Assembly: GCF_000934725.1 (NCBI RefSeq)
Contig: NZ_JYNS01000002.1
Span: 248,001-312,000 of the forward strand
DNA: 64,000 nt
Reading direction: 5' to 3'
Origin: Methyloterricola oryzae
Lineage (GTDB): Bacteria; Pseudomonadota; Gammaproteobacteria; Methylococcales; Methylococcaceae
Positions 54,461-62,969 of the stretch are shown here, one piece after another; positions within the stretch are counted from its first letter, which is position 1; every line of letters starts with the position of its first letter. The position numbers and the translations under genes are program-made. Under the pieces are notes generated by a model. It was given only the letters and a program-made list of their open reading frames with translations. It ran no database searches and was not told the origin of the DNA.

Positions 54461-55015
54461 TCAAGCCGGCAGTGCGATGCGTTCCATCAGCGAGGGCTTG
54501 ATTTGTGCTAGCCAGGTTTCGATACGGCCGTCGGTGAGCATCCCTTGCGTGCGTTGGTCTATTACCAGGCCCACGAAACGGCCGTCCACTATGGACGGGG
54601 AATGTTCGAAGGCATAGCCCTCGGTGCTCCAACTCCCCACCATTTCGGCGCCCATGCCTTGGAAGGTTTCGTAAACTCGGATCAAAGACGCGGCGAATCG
54701 CTCGGAATAACGCTCCTGGGCGCCCAAGCCAAACAGCGCGACACGCTTGCCCGAGAAATCCGCGGACCCAGCGCCGGCCAGAAACTCCTCCCAGTTTGCT
54801 TCCAGACACCCGGCGCTACGGCCCGGAATGTCGCCGACTCCGTAGCTCGGTGTTCCGAGGATCAGCGCGTCATAGCGCAGCATCTCAGGCAGTGTGATGC
54901 GGTTGACGTTAACGGGCTTGTCAGCGATTTCATCGCCGAGCAATTTGTGAATTTTCTTGGCGACCAGACGGGTTGTGCCGGTCTCCGTCCCAAAAAAGAT
55001 GCCGATCTTTTGCAT
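54461..55015 (-). CDS. Long-chain flavodoxin
   Basis: A 184-residue FMN electron carrier. The phosphate loop is 'FFGTETGTTRLVAKKI', the first isoalloxazine loop includes 'LGTPSYGVGD' and the second lies in 'FGLGAQERYSE'. An inserted loop ('STEGYAFEHSPSIVDG') makes it the long-chain type. It could feed electrons to a reductase, IspG/IspH or nitrogenase; no partner is present locally. A small unknown gene lies 78 bases upstream on the same strand. Confidence 0.9.
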   Translation of the reverse strand: MQKIGIFFGTETGTTRLVAKKIHKLLGDEIADKPVNVNRITLPEMLRYDALILGTPSYGVGDIPGRSAGCLEANWEEFLAGAGSADFSGKRVALFGLGAQERYSERFAASLIRVYETFQGMGAEMVGSWSTEGYAFEHSPSIVDGRFVGLVIDQRTQGMLTDGRIETWLAQIKPSLMERIALPA

Positions 55016-55093
55016 GATCCGTTTCCGATGGTGGCTAGATTTGCGAAATTGAAAGCGCCTTGAGCGATGCCGCCGAGGGTCTGCGCGACTGTC

Positions 55094-55411
55094 TCAAGGC
55101 TCCTCGTCGATTCCGTATTCCTTGAGCGCCTGCTGCACGATCTCGCTGCAACGCAGGAGGCCAAGGTAATCTTGTTTGCGCAGGGTCAAGGTTTCGTTCT
55201 CCGCGCAGGGCGCCGCCTTGGGGCTCAAGGCTTGTACCGCATCGAACACGGCCCGTTCGAGTTGGAAGATCCGCTCGCTGGCACGTTCAAGATAGGGAAG
55301 CGGATTTTCCTTGATGTTGTGCTCATGCTGGGCGTCCAGCGCCAGGAGTTCACGAAATCGTCTGACGGTCTCGCGCGGTTTCTTTCCGAAATCTCGTTCA
55401 ATGACGGTCAT
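55094..55411 (-). CDS. Small soluble helical protein of unknown function
   Basis: A 105-residue, charged, mostly helical protein ('FGKKPRETVRRFRELLALDA', 'YLERASERIFQLERAVFDAV') ending in an acidic 'YGIDEEP'. Two Cys occur in its second half. No family is recognised. It lies 78 bases upstream of the flavodoxin gene on the same strand, so a shared operon is plausible. Confidence 0.55.
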   Translation of the reverse strand: MTVIERDFGKKPRETVRRFRELLALDAQHEHNIKENPLPYLERASERIFQLERAVFDAVQALSPKAAPCAENETLTLRKQDYLGLLRCSEIVQQALKEYGIDEEP

Positions 55412-55932
55412 GGTTTGTCACCCGAATGAAACGGCCGCCAGGCCGCGGAAATCTGGAAGCAGACAAGCAGCATTGATGCCTGGTCGCGTCAGTGGCCCCT
55501 AGACGCGTTTGGCCAAGTGCTCCGTCCGACGGGGCCTGTACTCAATTACAGTGTGTTACAAATTCAGTTGACGCCGTCGCCTCAGGGCATAGGGCAGGCG
55601 ACAGGCGGGCGAGCGTGGTGCATGTCTGACAAGGGAGGGGTATTGCAGCTCATATTGTTACTTATCGGACGCGCTCGGTGCGCCTTTTCGAACACGAGAT
55701 TCATGGGTCTTCTGGGTGATGTGGTGATGGGATGCCGAATGAAGTCAACACCTCCTATTCCTCATGGTCTCTAAACTGGTGCGATCGATACGCGCTTCAG
55801 CGCCATCAGAGCGTTCCCGTCAGGGTGAAGCCAATCTGGCCGGCGAATTGCTTGCTGTGACGTAAGCGACGCTTGGCTTTAAACTCCGAACGCTTCGAAG
55901 CCCGTCCCGAACCTTCTGATTAAGAAGTGATC
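55412..55932. other. Intergenic region upstream of the acyltransferase gene
   Basis: About 520 bases between divergent genes. Short open frames exist but their composition and lack of ribosome sites argue against coding. AAGAAG at 55922-55927 serves as ribosome site for the acyltransferase. I see no repeat or strong hairpin apart from a weak GCGC stem near 55670. Confidence 0.4.
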
Positions 55933-57006
55933 ATGAAACAACGCGTCCGCTATGTCGATATTGCCAAAGGAATGAGCATCACCCTGGTGGCCTTGGGCCA
56001 CAGCACAATCATCGACGATGTGGATGTGGATACCGTCAACCGCATGCTGGGGACGGTCAGGATGCCGTTCTTCTTTTTCCTTTCCGGTTTGTTCTTCAAT
56101 TTCTCGCGCGGCTTCCTCACCACGCTGGTTCAGAAGACCGACCAGTTGCTCAAGCCTTACTTTGTCACGCTGTGTCTGGCGCTGACCTGGCATTGGTGGA
56201 TTAACGGGGCGAATGTGTCCGCAGAGATTGTCGGAGCGCTTTACGGCGTAGGCAGGACGATTCCGCCTCCCTGGATTCCCTTGTGGTATTTGCCGCACCT
56301 CTGGCTCTTGTTCCTGTCGGCATGGTCGATGGCGCGGTGCACCGACTACCCAAATCGGTCGCCGTTCTTCCAGGCAGGAATGGTGTGCCTTCTCTATGCG
56401 GCGGGCGTTTTCCTGCTACCCGAATTCCGCTTCATCAAGATTGAAGTTAGAGATGACAGTCTGTTCACGCCGGGCCTGCCTTTCAGCCTAGACCTGGTGC
56501 CGGTTAGCGCGGCCTATTTTCTTTTAGGCGTGGGTGCTCGCGGCCTTGTTGGAAGGTTCCGGCCTCGTGTCAGCGCTGTCGTTCTATGCACGGCAGTTGT
56601 CTTCATGGCGGGTGATTACGCCCATCCCAAATTGAACCTGAATCTGCGGTTGATCGAACAGCCGATCCTGACCGGGCTGACTTCGCTCGCGGGCATCTAT
56701 CTGGCCGTTTGCATCGCCTACCTGTTTGACCGCACGGAGTGGGTCGCACGGACATTCTCTAAAATCGGGGAGAAGAGCCTCTTTGTGCTGATCTTCCATT
56801 CATGTCTGTACCTTAGGTCCGTTGCGGTCCTGAATCGGTTTGATCTGGGTTGGGCTGAGCCTCTCTGTGCCCTCGTGGCCTGCATTCTGGGAAGTGTTCT
56901 GCTGGGTGAACTCATTCAACGGATTCCCGTGTTATCCAAGCTTTACTACCCGATTCGGGGTAAGGGATGGATCGGGACGCAAAAAAAGGCTTACGTTGCG
57001 GGATGA
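55933..57006 (+). CDS. Acyltransferase 3 family membrane protein
   Basis: A 357-residue polytopic O-acyltransferase of the OafA/NolL type. The N-terminus 'RYVDIAKGMSITLVALGHS' carries the family His, and 'RMPFFFFLSGLFF' is the signature of helix 2. About ten spans follow. Such enzymes acetylate surface sugars. The ATG at 55933 follows AAGAAG by five bases; a GTG two codons earlier is in frame. Confidence 0.85.
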   Translation: MKQRVRYVDIAKGMSITLVALGHSTIIDDVDVDTVNRMLGTVRMPFFFFLSGLFFNFSRGFLTTLVQKTDQLLKPYFVTLCLALTWHWWINGANVSAEIVGALYGVGRTIPPPWIPLWYLPHLWLLFLSAWSMARCTDYPNRSPFFQAGMVCLLYAAGVFLLPEFRFIKIEVRDDSLFTPGLPFSLDLVPVSAAYFLLGVGARGLVGRFRPRVSAVVLCTAVVFMAGDYAHPKLNLNLRLIEQPILTGLTSLAGIYLAVCIAYLFDRTEWVARTFSKIGEKSLFVLIFHSCLYLRSVAVLNRFDLGWAEPLCALVACILGSVLLGELIQRIPVLSKLYYPIRGKGWIGTQKKAYVAG

Positions 57007-57086
57007 TCTGACCAGGCCAGCACCGCGTCCTGCGGGCCAGACGCCGGTATCGGGCTGTGAGACCATGAACACTGGGGGAATTGCAC

Positions 57087-57704
57087 ATGCGAGATGAAGA
57101 ACACCGCGCCAGGCTTGCGGCCAATCCGTTTCCGGAGAGCCCCTGGGTGAGGGTGACGGAGGAGGGTATCATCATCAAGGCCGGCTACAGCGACGCGCTG
57201 CACCGCATGCTGCGCTGGGTGCCAAAAGTCGAGTGGGTGCCGCAAAAACGTCACTGGCAGGTGCCTTTGGCCGGCGCGGAGTTGATCCGCTCCGTGCTGC
57301 CGGAGATCAGTCGCCTTGCCGAGGCCACTCATGAGGAGAGCATTGAATCCCGCGCTGGTCAGGACGGGTACGGTTCGACTGGGTTGGCACCTCTGAAAAC
57401 CCAATTTTCGGCAGGCGCCGAGGCGGAGTGGCAGGCGAACGCTTCAGCGCGCGACCTGTTTCGCGATTCGGCCCGATTGCTTTACGGTACCGACTGGCAG
57501 CGCGATACCGCGCGCGCCTTGGGGCGCGACGAAGCCAACCTGGCATGCTGGCTGGTAGGCGAGGCGGTGCAAGAGGATGATCCCCTGGTGCTCCTGCAGG
57601 AGATGCTTGCCCTTATGCGACAGCGCGCCGCGACCGTCACGGCGGCGGCGGACGAACTCGAAGCACTTCTGTCTGGCGAGGCGGGTAAGGACCTGGCGCC
57701 GTGA
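57087..57704 (+). CDS. HARP-like / helix-turn-helix-like protein of unknown function
   Basis: A 205-residue soluble protein. Residues 15-75 have a beta-rich pattern ('WVRVTEEGIIIKAGY', 'MLRWVPKVEWVPQKRHWQVP') reminiscent of HARP-type nucleic-acid domains. A later segment, 'LYGTDWQRDTARALGRDEAN' with 'LACWLVG', reads like an XRE-type helix-turn-helix. Both resemblances are by eye only. GGGGGAA precedes the ATG at 57087. Its 3' end meets the facing gene with two bases between. Confidence 0.6.
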   Translation: MRDEEHRARLAANPFPESPWVRVTEEGIIIKAGYSDALHRMLRWVPKVEWVPQKRHWQVPLAGAELIRSVLPEISRLAEATHEESIESRAGQDGYGSTGLAPLKTQFSAGAEAEWQANASARDLFRDSARLLYGTDWQRDTARALGRDEANLACWLVGEAVQEDDPLVLLQEMLALMRQRAATVTAAADELEALLSGEAGKDLAP

Positions 57705-57706
57705 CC

Positions 57707-58171
57707 TCAGGCGGGCTGCATCTCGTCCGGGTTGGCGATGAACTCCAAGCTCGTAAGCTCGGCGAACACCTCGTTGGGTATGGTTTGCTCGAACTGGTTT
57801 TCGTACCAGAACCGGCTGTAGGGCAGGAACAAGGGACCATGCTGCAGTTCAAGCAATAGCTTGTCGCCGGCGTACAAGGCATAGCCGACACCGGTATTGA
57901 CGCCGATGCTGCTCCAATCGTCGCCGAATGCCTCGAATTGCACGATCAGTTTTGAAAAGGCGCGTCCTGCTTCCGCCGTCTTGATCGCCGTGGCCCTGAT
58001 ATTCTGGTAGCGGCGGGCAATGGCCCCTGTGTCCAGAGTTTGCATGAACTCCTGCAGCTTGCCTTTTTTTACTTGGGTCTCGGCGTCCAGTGGCGCGCCG
58101 AGAGGATTGAGTCCGGTGGTCTTGGCGGGCGCCAGTGCGATTGTTGCGACGCTCTTGATCAGGCTGGTCAT
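57707..58171 (-). CDS. Conserved-looking soluble protein of unknown function
   Basis: A 154-residue protein. The first 40 residues have no strong signal peptide, although 'LIKSVATIALAPAKTTG' is weakly hydrophobic. The rest contains two beta-rich stretches ('GVNTGVGYALYAGDKLLLEL', 'GPLFLPYSRFWYENQFEQTI'). No family is recognised. It is convergent with the HARP-like gene. Confidence 0.55.
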   Translation of the reverse strand: MTSLIKSVATIALAPAKTTGLNPLGAPLDAETQVKKGKLQEFMQTLDTGAIARRYQNIRATAIKTAEAGRAFSKLIVQFEAFGDDWSSIGVNTGVGYALYAGDKLLLELQHGPLFLPYSRFWYENQFEQTIPNEVFAELTSLEFIANPDEMQPA

Positions 58172-58291
58172 GGCATATCATCGTCTGTGGGGCGAAGCGC
58201 GCAGCGCGCCAGGGCCGGGTTGAAAGGGCACGCCCGCGTCATGTGCCGGGCGAGGATATGTTAGTCAAGTAAGTCGGCTTGAGATTACCCA

Positions 58292-58642
58292 TTAGGACAA
58301 GTGGCTGAGTCGAGTCCAGCCCCGCGGGATCGGTTTTCCGCTGAGGGCGGCGGTTTCCGGCCGTGTGGTAATAGGCGCTTTTTCAGCGAAAACACCCCCA
58401 ATGTCGCACAGCGGAATGACTCGGTCTTCGTGAGCCTCGGGACTCGCGGCTACCAGGCCGCGCACCACGATGACGCCCGCAGCCAAATCACCGCGCGCGA
58501 TGATGTCATGGGGCCAGAAGCCTCGGATCACGCTGCCGTCACGGAGCATGACCTGAGTGGGGACCTTCTGGTCGATCAGACGTATCAAGGTTTCGACGTA
58601 GTTCAAGGGACTTCTGCGTGGTTGGAGTGCTGTTGCATTCAA
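58292..58642 (-). CDS. Small protein with possible Sm-like core
   Basis: A 116-residue protein whose segment 'LIDQKVPTQVMLRDGSVIRG' followed by 'GVIVVRGLVAASPEAHEDRV' and 'IPLCDIGGVF' has the strand order and spacing of Sm/Hfq-like barrels. The resemblance is by eye. Tails on both sides are basic and probably disordered. No neighbour clarifies its role. Confidence 0.5.
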   Translation of the reverse strand: MNATALQPRRSPLNYVETLIRLIDQKVPTQVMLRDGSVIRGFWPHDIIARGDLAAGVIVVRGLVAASPEAHEDRVIPLCDIGGVFAEKAPITTRPETAALSGKPIPRGWTRLSHLS

Positions 58643-58826
58643 TTCCGCGTGATCTGGAAGGGATTATGACCTGCCGCCGCGGCTGAATGATAGGGCTCAA
58701 GGCCGGAAATCGGGCCATTTGCGGGGCAGTAGTGTGTTTCCCAATCGGGACAGGCCTTCGGTGAAAGGAGCCATGCCGATGGCGCGGACCCTTATGGCAA
58801 GATGGCGGCCGCGCTTTTGCAAGCGC

Positions 58827-59480
58827 CTACAACTGCGATTTCTGGCTGATCCAGGCCTGATTGGATTGGGGTTGAGATGCGGCCAAAACATCCAGCAAAG
58901 CGGCTGGTTCGCTGTGCGCCAACAGCAGGTTGTAGTTCTCCTTCGACAGAAAGCCCTCGCTGACCGCGCGGTCGCAAAGGGCTAGCAGGGGATGAAAATA
59001 GCCGGCCACATTCAGCAGCCCGATGGGTTTCTGGTGGAAGCCGAGTTGCGCCCAAGTCAGAATTTCGAACAATTCCTCGAAGGTGCCCAGTCCGCCGGGG
59101 AGTGCGATGAAACCATCGGCCAGTTCCGCCATGCGTGCCTTGCGGGCGTGCATGGACGCCACGATTTCGAGGCGGTTAAGGCCGGAATGCTCCACGGCCT
59201 GGCCGTCGACCTCGCGGCCCACCAATGACTCCGGAATCACGCCGACCACACGGCCGCCGGCATTCAGGCAGGCATCCGCTACGATGCCCATGAGGCCGAT
59301 GTTGCCCCCGCCATACACCAGCTGCAAACCCCTTTCAGCCAGCAGGCGCCCGAGCTGTTCTGCCATGGCTGGATAATCGGTCCGGTTGCCTTTGCGTGAA
59401 CCGCAGAAAACGCAGATGCTGCGCAACCCCCGGGGATCTGGGGTGCCTTCGGTGTCAGTACGCTCGGTCTGATTACTCAT
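58827..59480 (-). CDS. LOG family protein (nucleotide 5'-monophosphate phosphoribohydrolase-like)
   Basis: A 217-residue Rossmann-like protein of the 'lysine decarboxylase-like' LOG family. 'ICVFCGSRKG' opens it, 'LVYGGGNIGLMGIVAD' follows, and the signature 'PGGLGTFEELFEILTWAQLG' is intact. Characterised members cleave nucleoside monophosphates to free bases. The start overlaps the small lipoprotein gene by eight bases, suggesting coupled translation. Confidence 0.92.
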   Translation of the reverse strand: MSNQTERTDTEGTPDPRGLRSICVFCGSRKGNRTDYPAMAEQLGRLLAERGLQLVYGGGNIGLMGIVADACLNAGGRVVGVIPESLVGREVDGQAVEHSGLNRLEIVASMHARKARMAELADGFIALPGGLGTFEELFEILTWAQLGFHQKPIGLLNVAGYFHPLLALCDRAVSEGFLSKENYNLLLAHSEPAALLDVLAASQPQSNQAWISQKSQL

Positions 59481-59679
59481 CCGCCTGCCGGTCTATTTCC
59501 TGCTGTTGTTGTTCCGCAGCCCGTCCAAGGTCGGCCTCCACACCCTTGGCTTTTTCGATCGATGCATTGGCGCTCTCGTAAAGTTCCCGATGTTTGGCCT
59601 TGGTCTCCGCTTCCTTGTCTGAACAGCCCATCACTATCGCTGCAATGACGAGCAGCGCGCTGATCAAGCTTGTAGTCAT
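59473..59679 (-). CDS. Small lipoprotein (68 residues)
   Basis: A lipobox 'IVMGC' ends a 15-residue hydrophobic signal ('SLISALLVIAAIVMG'). The mature 50 residues are charged and strongly helical, with 'LGRAAEQQQQEIDRQADE' at the end, possibly a coiled coil like Lpp or entericidin-type proteins. Function unknown. It overlaps the LOG gene start. Confidence 0.65.
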   Translation of the reverse strand: MTTSLISALLVIAAIVMGCSDKEAETKAKHRELYESANASIEKAKGVEADLGRAAEQQQQEIDRQADE

Positions 59680-59774
59680 ACGAGCCTCCCCGCGCAGTCG
59701 CTGCGCAATGTTGCGGTCTGTGACGGCGCGAGATTACGCCGGTAAAGCATCGGGCGCCAGCCGTATCTCAGGGG

Positions 59775-61136
59775 TCAGGTCATGTCCGGAGGGAGAGCTT
59801 TGGGAAAGAATAAGCGGACGCGCAGGCCTTTGCCGCCTTCCCCCTCGTCCAAAGCGAGCTGCGCGCCGCAGGTCTGCGCGATTCGGCTGACGATGGACAA
59901 GCCCAGGCCGGAGCCGATTTCGCCGCTACCAGCTATTCGGTAGAAGCGTTCGAGCGCCCGTGCCCGATCTTCGTCGGGAATGCCGGGGCCGTCATCGCAG
60001 ACCTCGAGAAGGGTTCCATCGGCGCCGCTGCTCAGCCTGACCAGGACATGTCCCCCAGAATGGCCGTAACGGATGGCGTTGTCCACCAGGTTGCGGATGA
60101 GGATGCGCAGCCAGGTTTCATTTCCGCTCACCATCAGGGACGGCGGGCCTTCAAGTTCCAATTGCACGCCGCGCTCGTGGCTCACAGGGACCATGTCGGC
60201 GAGAACTTCGCTGGCCAGCCGTACCAGATCGCAGGGCGCCTCGGACTCGATGCGGCTGGCGCTATCGGCCCGGGCCAGGGTCAGCAACTGATCGACCAGA
60301 TGGGTGCCGCGCCGGCAGGCTTCCAGCACCTTGTTTATAGCGTGCTCCCGTTCAGCCGGAGCGGTGGCGCCTTGGGCCACCTGCGCCTGCACGGTGATGG
60401 CTGCCATCGGAGTCCGCAGTTCATGGGCGGCGTCCGCCGTGAAGCGGCGCTCCTTTTCCAGGGATTGCCCGATGCGCTCAAAAAGCTGGTTGAGCTGCAC
60501 CACCAGTGGGCGCACCTCGCGCGGTGCAGATGCCGCCCTGACTGGCTGCAGCCGGATCGGGTCCATGTCGGCAACCTGTTTTGCAAGCAGGTCAAGGGGC
60601 TTGAGCCCGTTGCGAATCGCCATCAAAAGGGCCATGGCCAGAAGGGGCAACGCTATCGCCACGGGGGCCAGAAGACGCTCGGTGATTTCCAAGCTCACCC
60701 GCTGCCGCGCCGACACTGGTTCACCCACCTGCACCAGGGCTTGGTTTGCCCCAGCCCAGGTGCTGAAGACCCGCCAATCCTGACCGTCCACCGGGTTGGT
60801 CGTGAATCCCGACGTGGCGGGTGACAGGCGCCGGTTCGGGGCTGATGAAGACCGCACGCGCAGGCGGGTGCCGCGTTCCCAGACCTGAAAGGCCACGCGG
60901 CGGCCGTAGCGGTGCAACTGCCGTACATGTTCCAGTTCGATTTCATCCCTGTCATCTTCCTCCGTGAGCTGTGCGGCGAGCAGTTCCGCCGTCTGCTCCA
61001 GATTGGCGTCCATCAGTTCCTCCAGCTGGCGGCGCGACTCGAAGTAGCCGCTAGCGGCCAGCGCGCTCCAGACCAACGCCGTGGCGAAGAGGACGCCTGC
61101 GAGGAGCCGCGCTCTGAGCGAGAGACCTGCCTTCAC
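59775..61136 (-). CDS. Sensor histidine kinase (QseC/PmrB type)
   Basis: A 453-residue membrane kinase. TM1 ('LLAGVLFATALVWSALAASG') and TM2 ('LLAPVAIALPLLAMALLMAI') flank a periplasmic domain of about 130 residues. Then come the H-box 'ADAAHELRTPMAAI', N-box 'LVDNAIRYGHSGG', 'CDDGPGIPDEDRA' and 'GSGLGLSIVSRIA'. The GTG start overlaps the response-regulator stop (GTGA, 61133-61136). It is the last gene of the cytochrome operon and probably senses a redox or quinone-related cue. Confidence 0.93.
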   Translation of the reverse strand: MKAGLSLRARLLAGVLFATALVWSALAASGYFESRRQLEELMDANLEQTAELLAAQLTEEDDRDEIELEHVRQLHRYGRRVAFQVWERGTRLRVRSSSAPNRRLSPATSGFTTNPVDGQDWRVFSTWAGANQALVQVGEPVSARQRVSLEITERLLAPVAIALPLLAMALLMAIRNGLKPLDLLAKQVADMDPIRLQPVRAASAPREVRPLVVQLNQLFERIGQSLEKERRFTADAAHELRTPMAAITVQAQVAQGATAPAEREHAINKVLEACRRGTHLVDQLLTLARADSASRIESEAPCDLVRLASEVLADMVPVSHERGVQLELEGPPSLMVSGNETWLRILIRNLVDNAIRYGHSGGHVLVRLSSGADGTLLEVCDDGPGIPDEDRARALERFYRIAGSGEIGSGLGLSIVSRIAQTCGAQLALDEGEGGKGLRVRLFFPKALPPDMT

Positions 61137-61798
61137 GCCTGGTCCTTGGGCAGCATGTATCCGATGCCGCGCAGGGTGACAATGAGCTCGGGAGCCAGCT
61201 TGCGCCGCAAGTGGTGGATATGGACCTCGATGGCGTTGGATTCGATCTCTTCGCCCCAGGCATAGAGCCGGGTGCTGAGCTGCTCTCGGGACAGGACCCG
61301 GCCGGGCTCGCGGGCCAACTCATGCAGCAGGGCGAATTCACGGGCCGACAGTTCCACGGCTTGGCCGCGGAACTCGACGGCATGTGTCTGCGGGTTCAGG
61401 CAGAGGGTTCCGACCCGAATTTCCGGCGACGCCTGCCCGACGGCGCGCCTGAGCAATGCCCTGAGGCGCGCCGCCAGTTCACCGAGGTCGCAGGGTTTGA
61501 CCAGGTAATCGTCCGCGCCCGCATCCAGCCCGGCAATGCGGTCTTCCACGGCGTCGCGGGCGGTCAGGATCAGCACCGGCACGGCGTTTCCGGCGCTCCG
61601 CAGGTGGCGCAGCAGATCCAGCCCGGAAAGCCGGGGTAATCCTAGATCCAGCACCACCGCCGCAAAGGGCTCGGCCTCCAGGGCGAGGCGCGCCGCGATT
61701 CCGTCCCGAACCCAGTCGACAGCGAAAGCCGCCTGTTTCAAGCCGGCCTGCAAGCCATCGCCCAGCAGGGTGTCATCTTCCACCAGGAGGATTCTCAT
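61133..61798 (-). CDS. OmpR-family response regulator (QseB/PmrA type)
   Basis: A 221-residue regulator. The receiver has 'LVEDDTLLGDGLQ', phospho-acceptor Asp in 'AVVLDLGLPRLSG', 'LILTARD' and Lys in 'DYLVKPCD'. The winged helix ('LSAREFALLHELAREPGRVL', 'SNAIEVHIHHLRRKL') binds DNA. It lies between the cytochrome b gene and its kinase, so it likely controls this operon. Confidence 0.94.
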   Translation of the reverse strand: MRILLVEDDTLLGDGLQAGLKQAAFAVDWVRDGIAARLALEAEPFAAVVLDLGLPRLSGLDLLRHLRSAGNAVPVLILTARDAVEDRIAGLDAGADDYLVKPCDLGELAARLRALLRRAVGQASPEIRVGTLCLNPQTHAVEFRGQAVELSAREFALLHELAREPGRVLSREQLSTRLYAWGEEIESNAIEVHIHHLRRKLAPELIVTLRGIGYMLPKDQA

Positions 61799-61819
61799 CA
61801 GACAGGCCGGTCGGCGGGG

Positions 61820-62500
61820 TCAATCGTCATCGTCATCGCCGGAATCGACTTGGTCGGACATGCTGCCTTGAAGCAGTCCGCCCGGTCCGATTTGGTCCAC
61901 CGGCGCCCAGGTCCACAGTGCCGCCATGGCGGCGATCAACAGCGCGCCGACTATCGGATAGGTGCGGCCGATGCCGTTCCCGGCTTCGCCTGGCTTGCGT
62001 CCGGTGATCATTGCCTTGATCAGGTTCTCCTGATGTATCCAACTGCTCGCCAGCACGCCGAGCACATGCACGATAACGACGGCCAGCATGGCGTTTGCGG
62101 CCACTTCGTGCACTTCCTCCAGCCACTCGGGGCCCAGTTCCTCGTACACCAGCCAGCCAGTCAGGGAACTGATGAGGCCCAGTCCGATCAGCAGGATGAT
62201 GGCGAGGGCGCCGGCCGGGTTGTGGCCCAAGTGCCGTTGCGGCCGTCCGGAAAGAAGTGATTTTAGATATTCCTTGATGGCAGCGGGCCCCTTCAGGAAA
62301 TCACCGAAGCGCGCATAGCGGGAACCCAGGAAGCCCCACGCGATCCGGAAGCAGAGCAGCCCTGCCACCATGTAGCCCAGCAGGACATGCAGATCGCGCC
62401 AGCGCTCGCTGTCGCCCGTGATGAACAGTCCGGTGAAGCTGGCAACCAGGGACCAGTGGAATATACGGGTGGGAAAGTCCCAGACTATGACGGTATTCAT
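61820..62500 (-). CDS. Cytochrome b561-family protein
   Basis: A 226-residue diheme membrane cytochrome. It begins with 'VWDFPTRIFHWSLVASF', holding the first haem His; others are in 'RDLHVLLGYMVAG', 'EEVHEVAANAML' and 'VIVHVLGV'. The four-helix bundle ends with an Asp-rich tail. It should pass quinol electrons to the adjacent diheme cytochrome c. It starts 13 bases after that gene. Confidence 0.9.
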   Translation of the reverse strand: MNTVIVWDFPTRIFHWSLVASFTGLFITGDSERWRDLHVLLGYMVAGLLCFRIAWGFLGSRYARFGDFLKGPAAIKEYLKSLLSGRPQRHLGHNPAGALAIILLIGLGLISSLTGWLVYEELGPEWLEEVHEVAANAMLAVVIVHVLGVLASSWIHQENLIKAMITGRKPGEAGNGIGRTYPIVGALLIAAMAALWTWAPVDQIGPGGLLQGSMSDQVDSGDDDDD

Positions 62501-62513
62501 GGAAATTTACTCC

Positions 62514-62969
62514 TCAGGGTGTAGGGAGTTGAACATCATGTTCGGAAAAGCGGCCGTTTCCGGCTCCGAGGTGGCAGGCACCGCAATTGGAAGGCTTCTT
62601 CACGGCGTCCCAGACGCGCTTTGGCACTTCGTCGTGCTCGTGGAGAAACCAGCGCGATTCGGTAATGCGGAGTAGCGGCTGCGCCGGGGGCGGATTCGGT
62701 TCGCGCCGCGCGCCCTGCTCCAGATAGGCCTGGATCTGGCGCTGCACGTCAGGCTCCAGGCTGGCATCGGAATCGAAGTGGCGGTCCAGGCCTGCAAGCA
62801 AGGCGCGCCACGAGGATGCAGGGAGCAAGCGCGCAGGGTAGGGAACATGACAGGTTCCGCATTCCTCCGTGTATCGTGGATCCGGCGGGAGCTGCTTACC
62901 GCCGCTGGCTGCAGCCTCGACAGCAGCAAACAATAGAACAGTCATCAGGACGCTGAGTGGGAGTTTCAT
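62514..62969 (-). CDS. Diheme cytochrome c (DHC)
   Basis: A 151-residue exported cytochrome. The signal peptide is 'LSVLMTVLLFAAVEAAAS'. Two haem-binding motifs are present: 'CGTCH' near residue 40 and 'CGACH' near residue 130. The start at 62969 overlaps the SHP-like gene stop by ATGA. In known SHP operons this protein hands electrons to SHP. Confidence 0.92.
   Translation of the reverse strand: MKLPLSVLMTVLLFAAVEAAASGGKQLPPDPRYTEECGTCHVPYPARLLPASSWRALLAGLDRHFDSDASLEPDVQRQIQAYLEQGARREPNPPPAQPLLRITESRWFLHEHDEVPKRVWDAVKKPSNCGACHLGAGNGRFSEHDVQLPTP

Noticed and set aside
55517-55774. An 85-codon open frame between the small helical protein and the acyltransferase
   Set aside because: No ribosome site, no recognisable composition or domain, and the region behaves like ordinary intergenic sequence.
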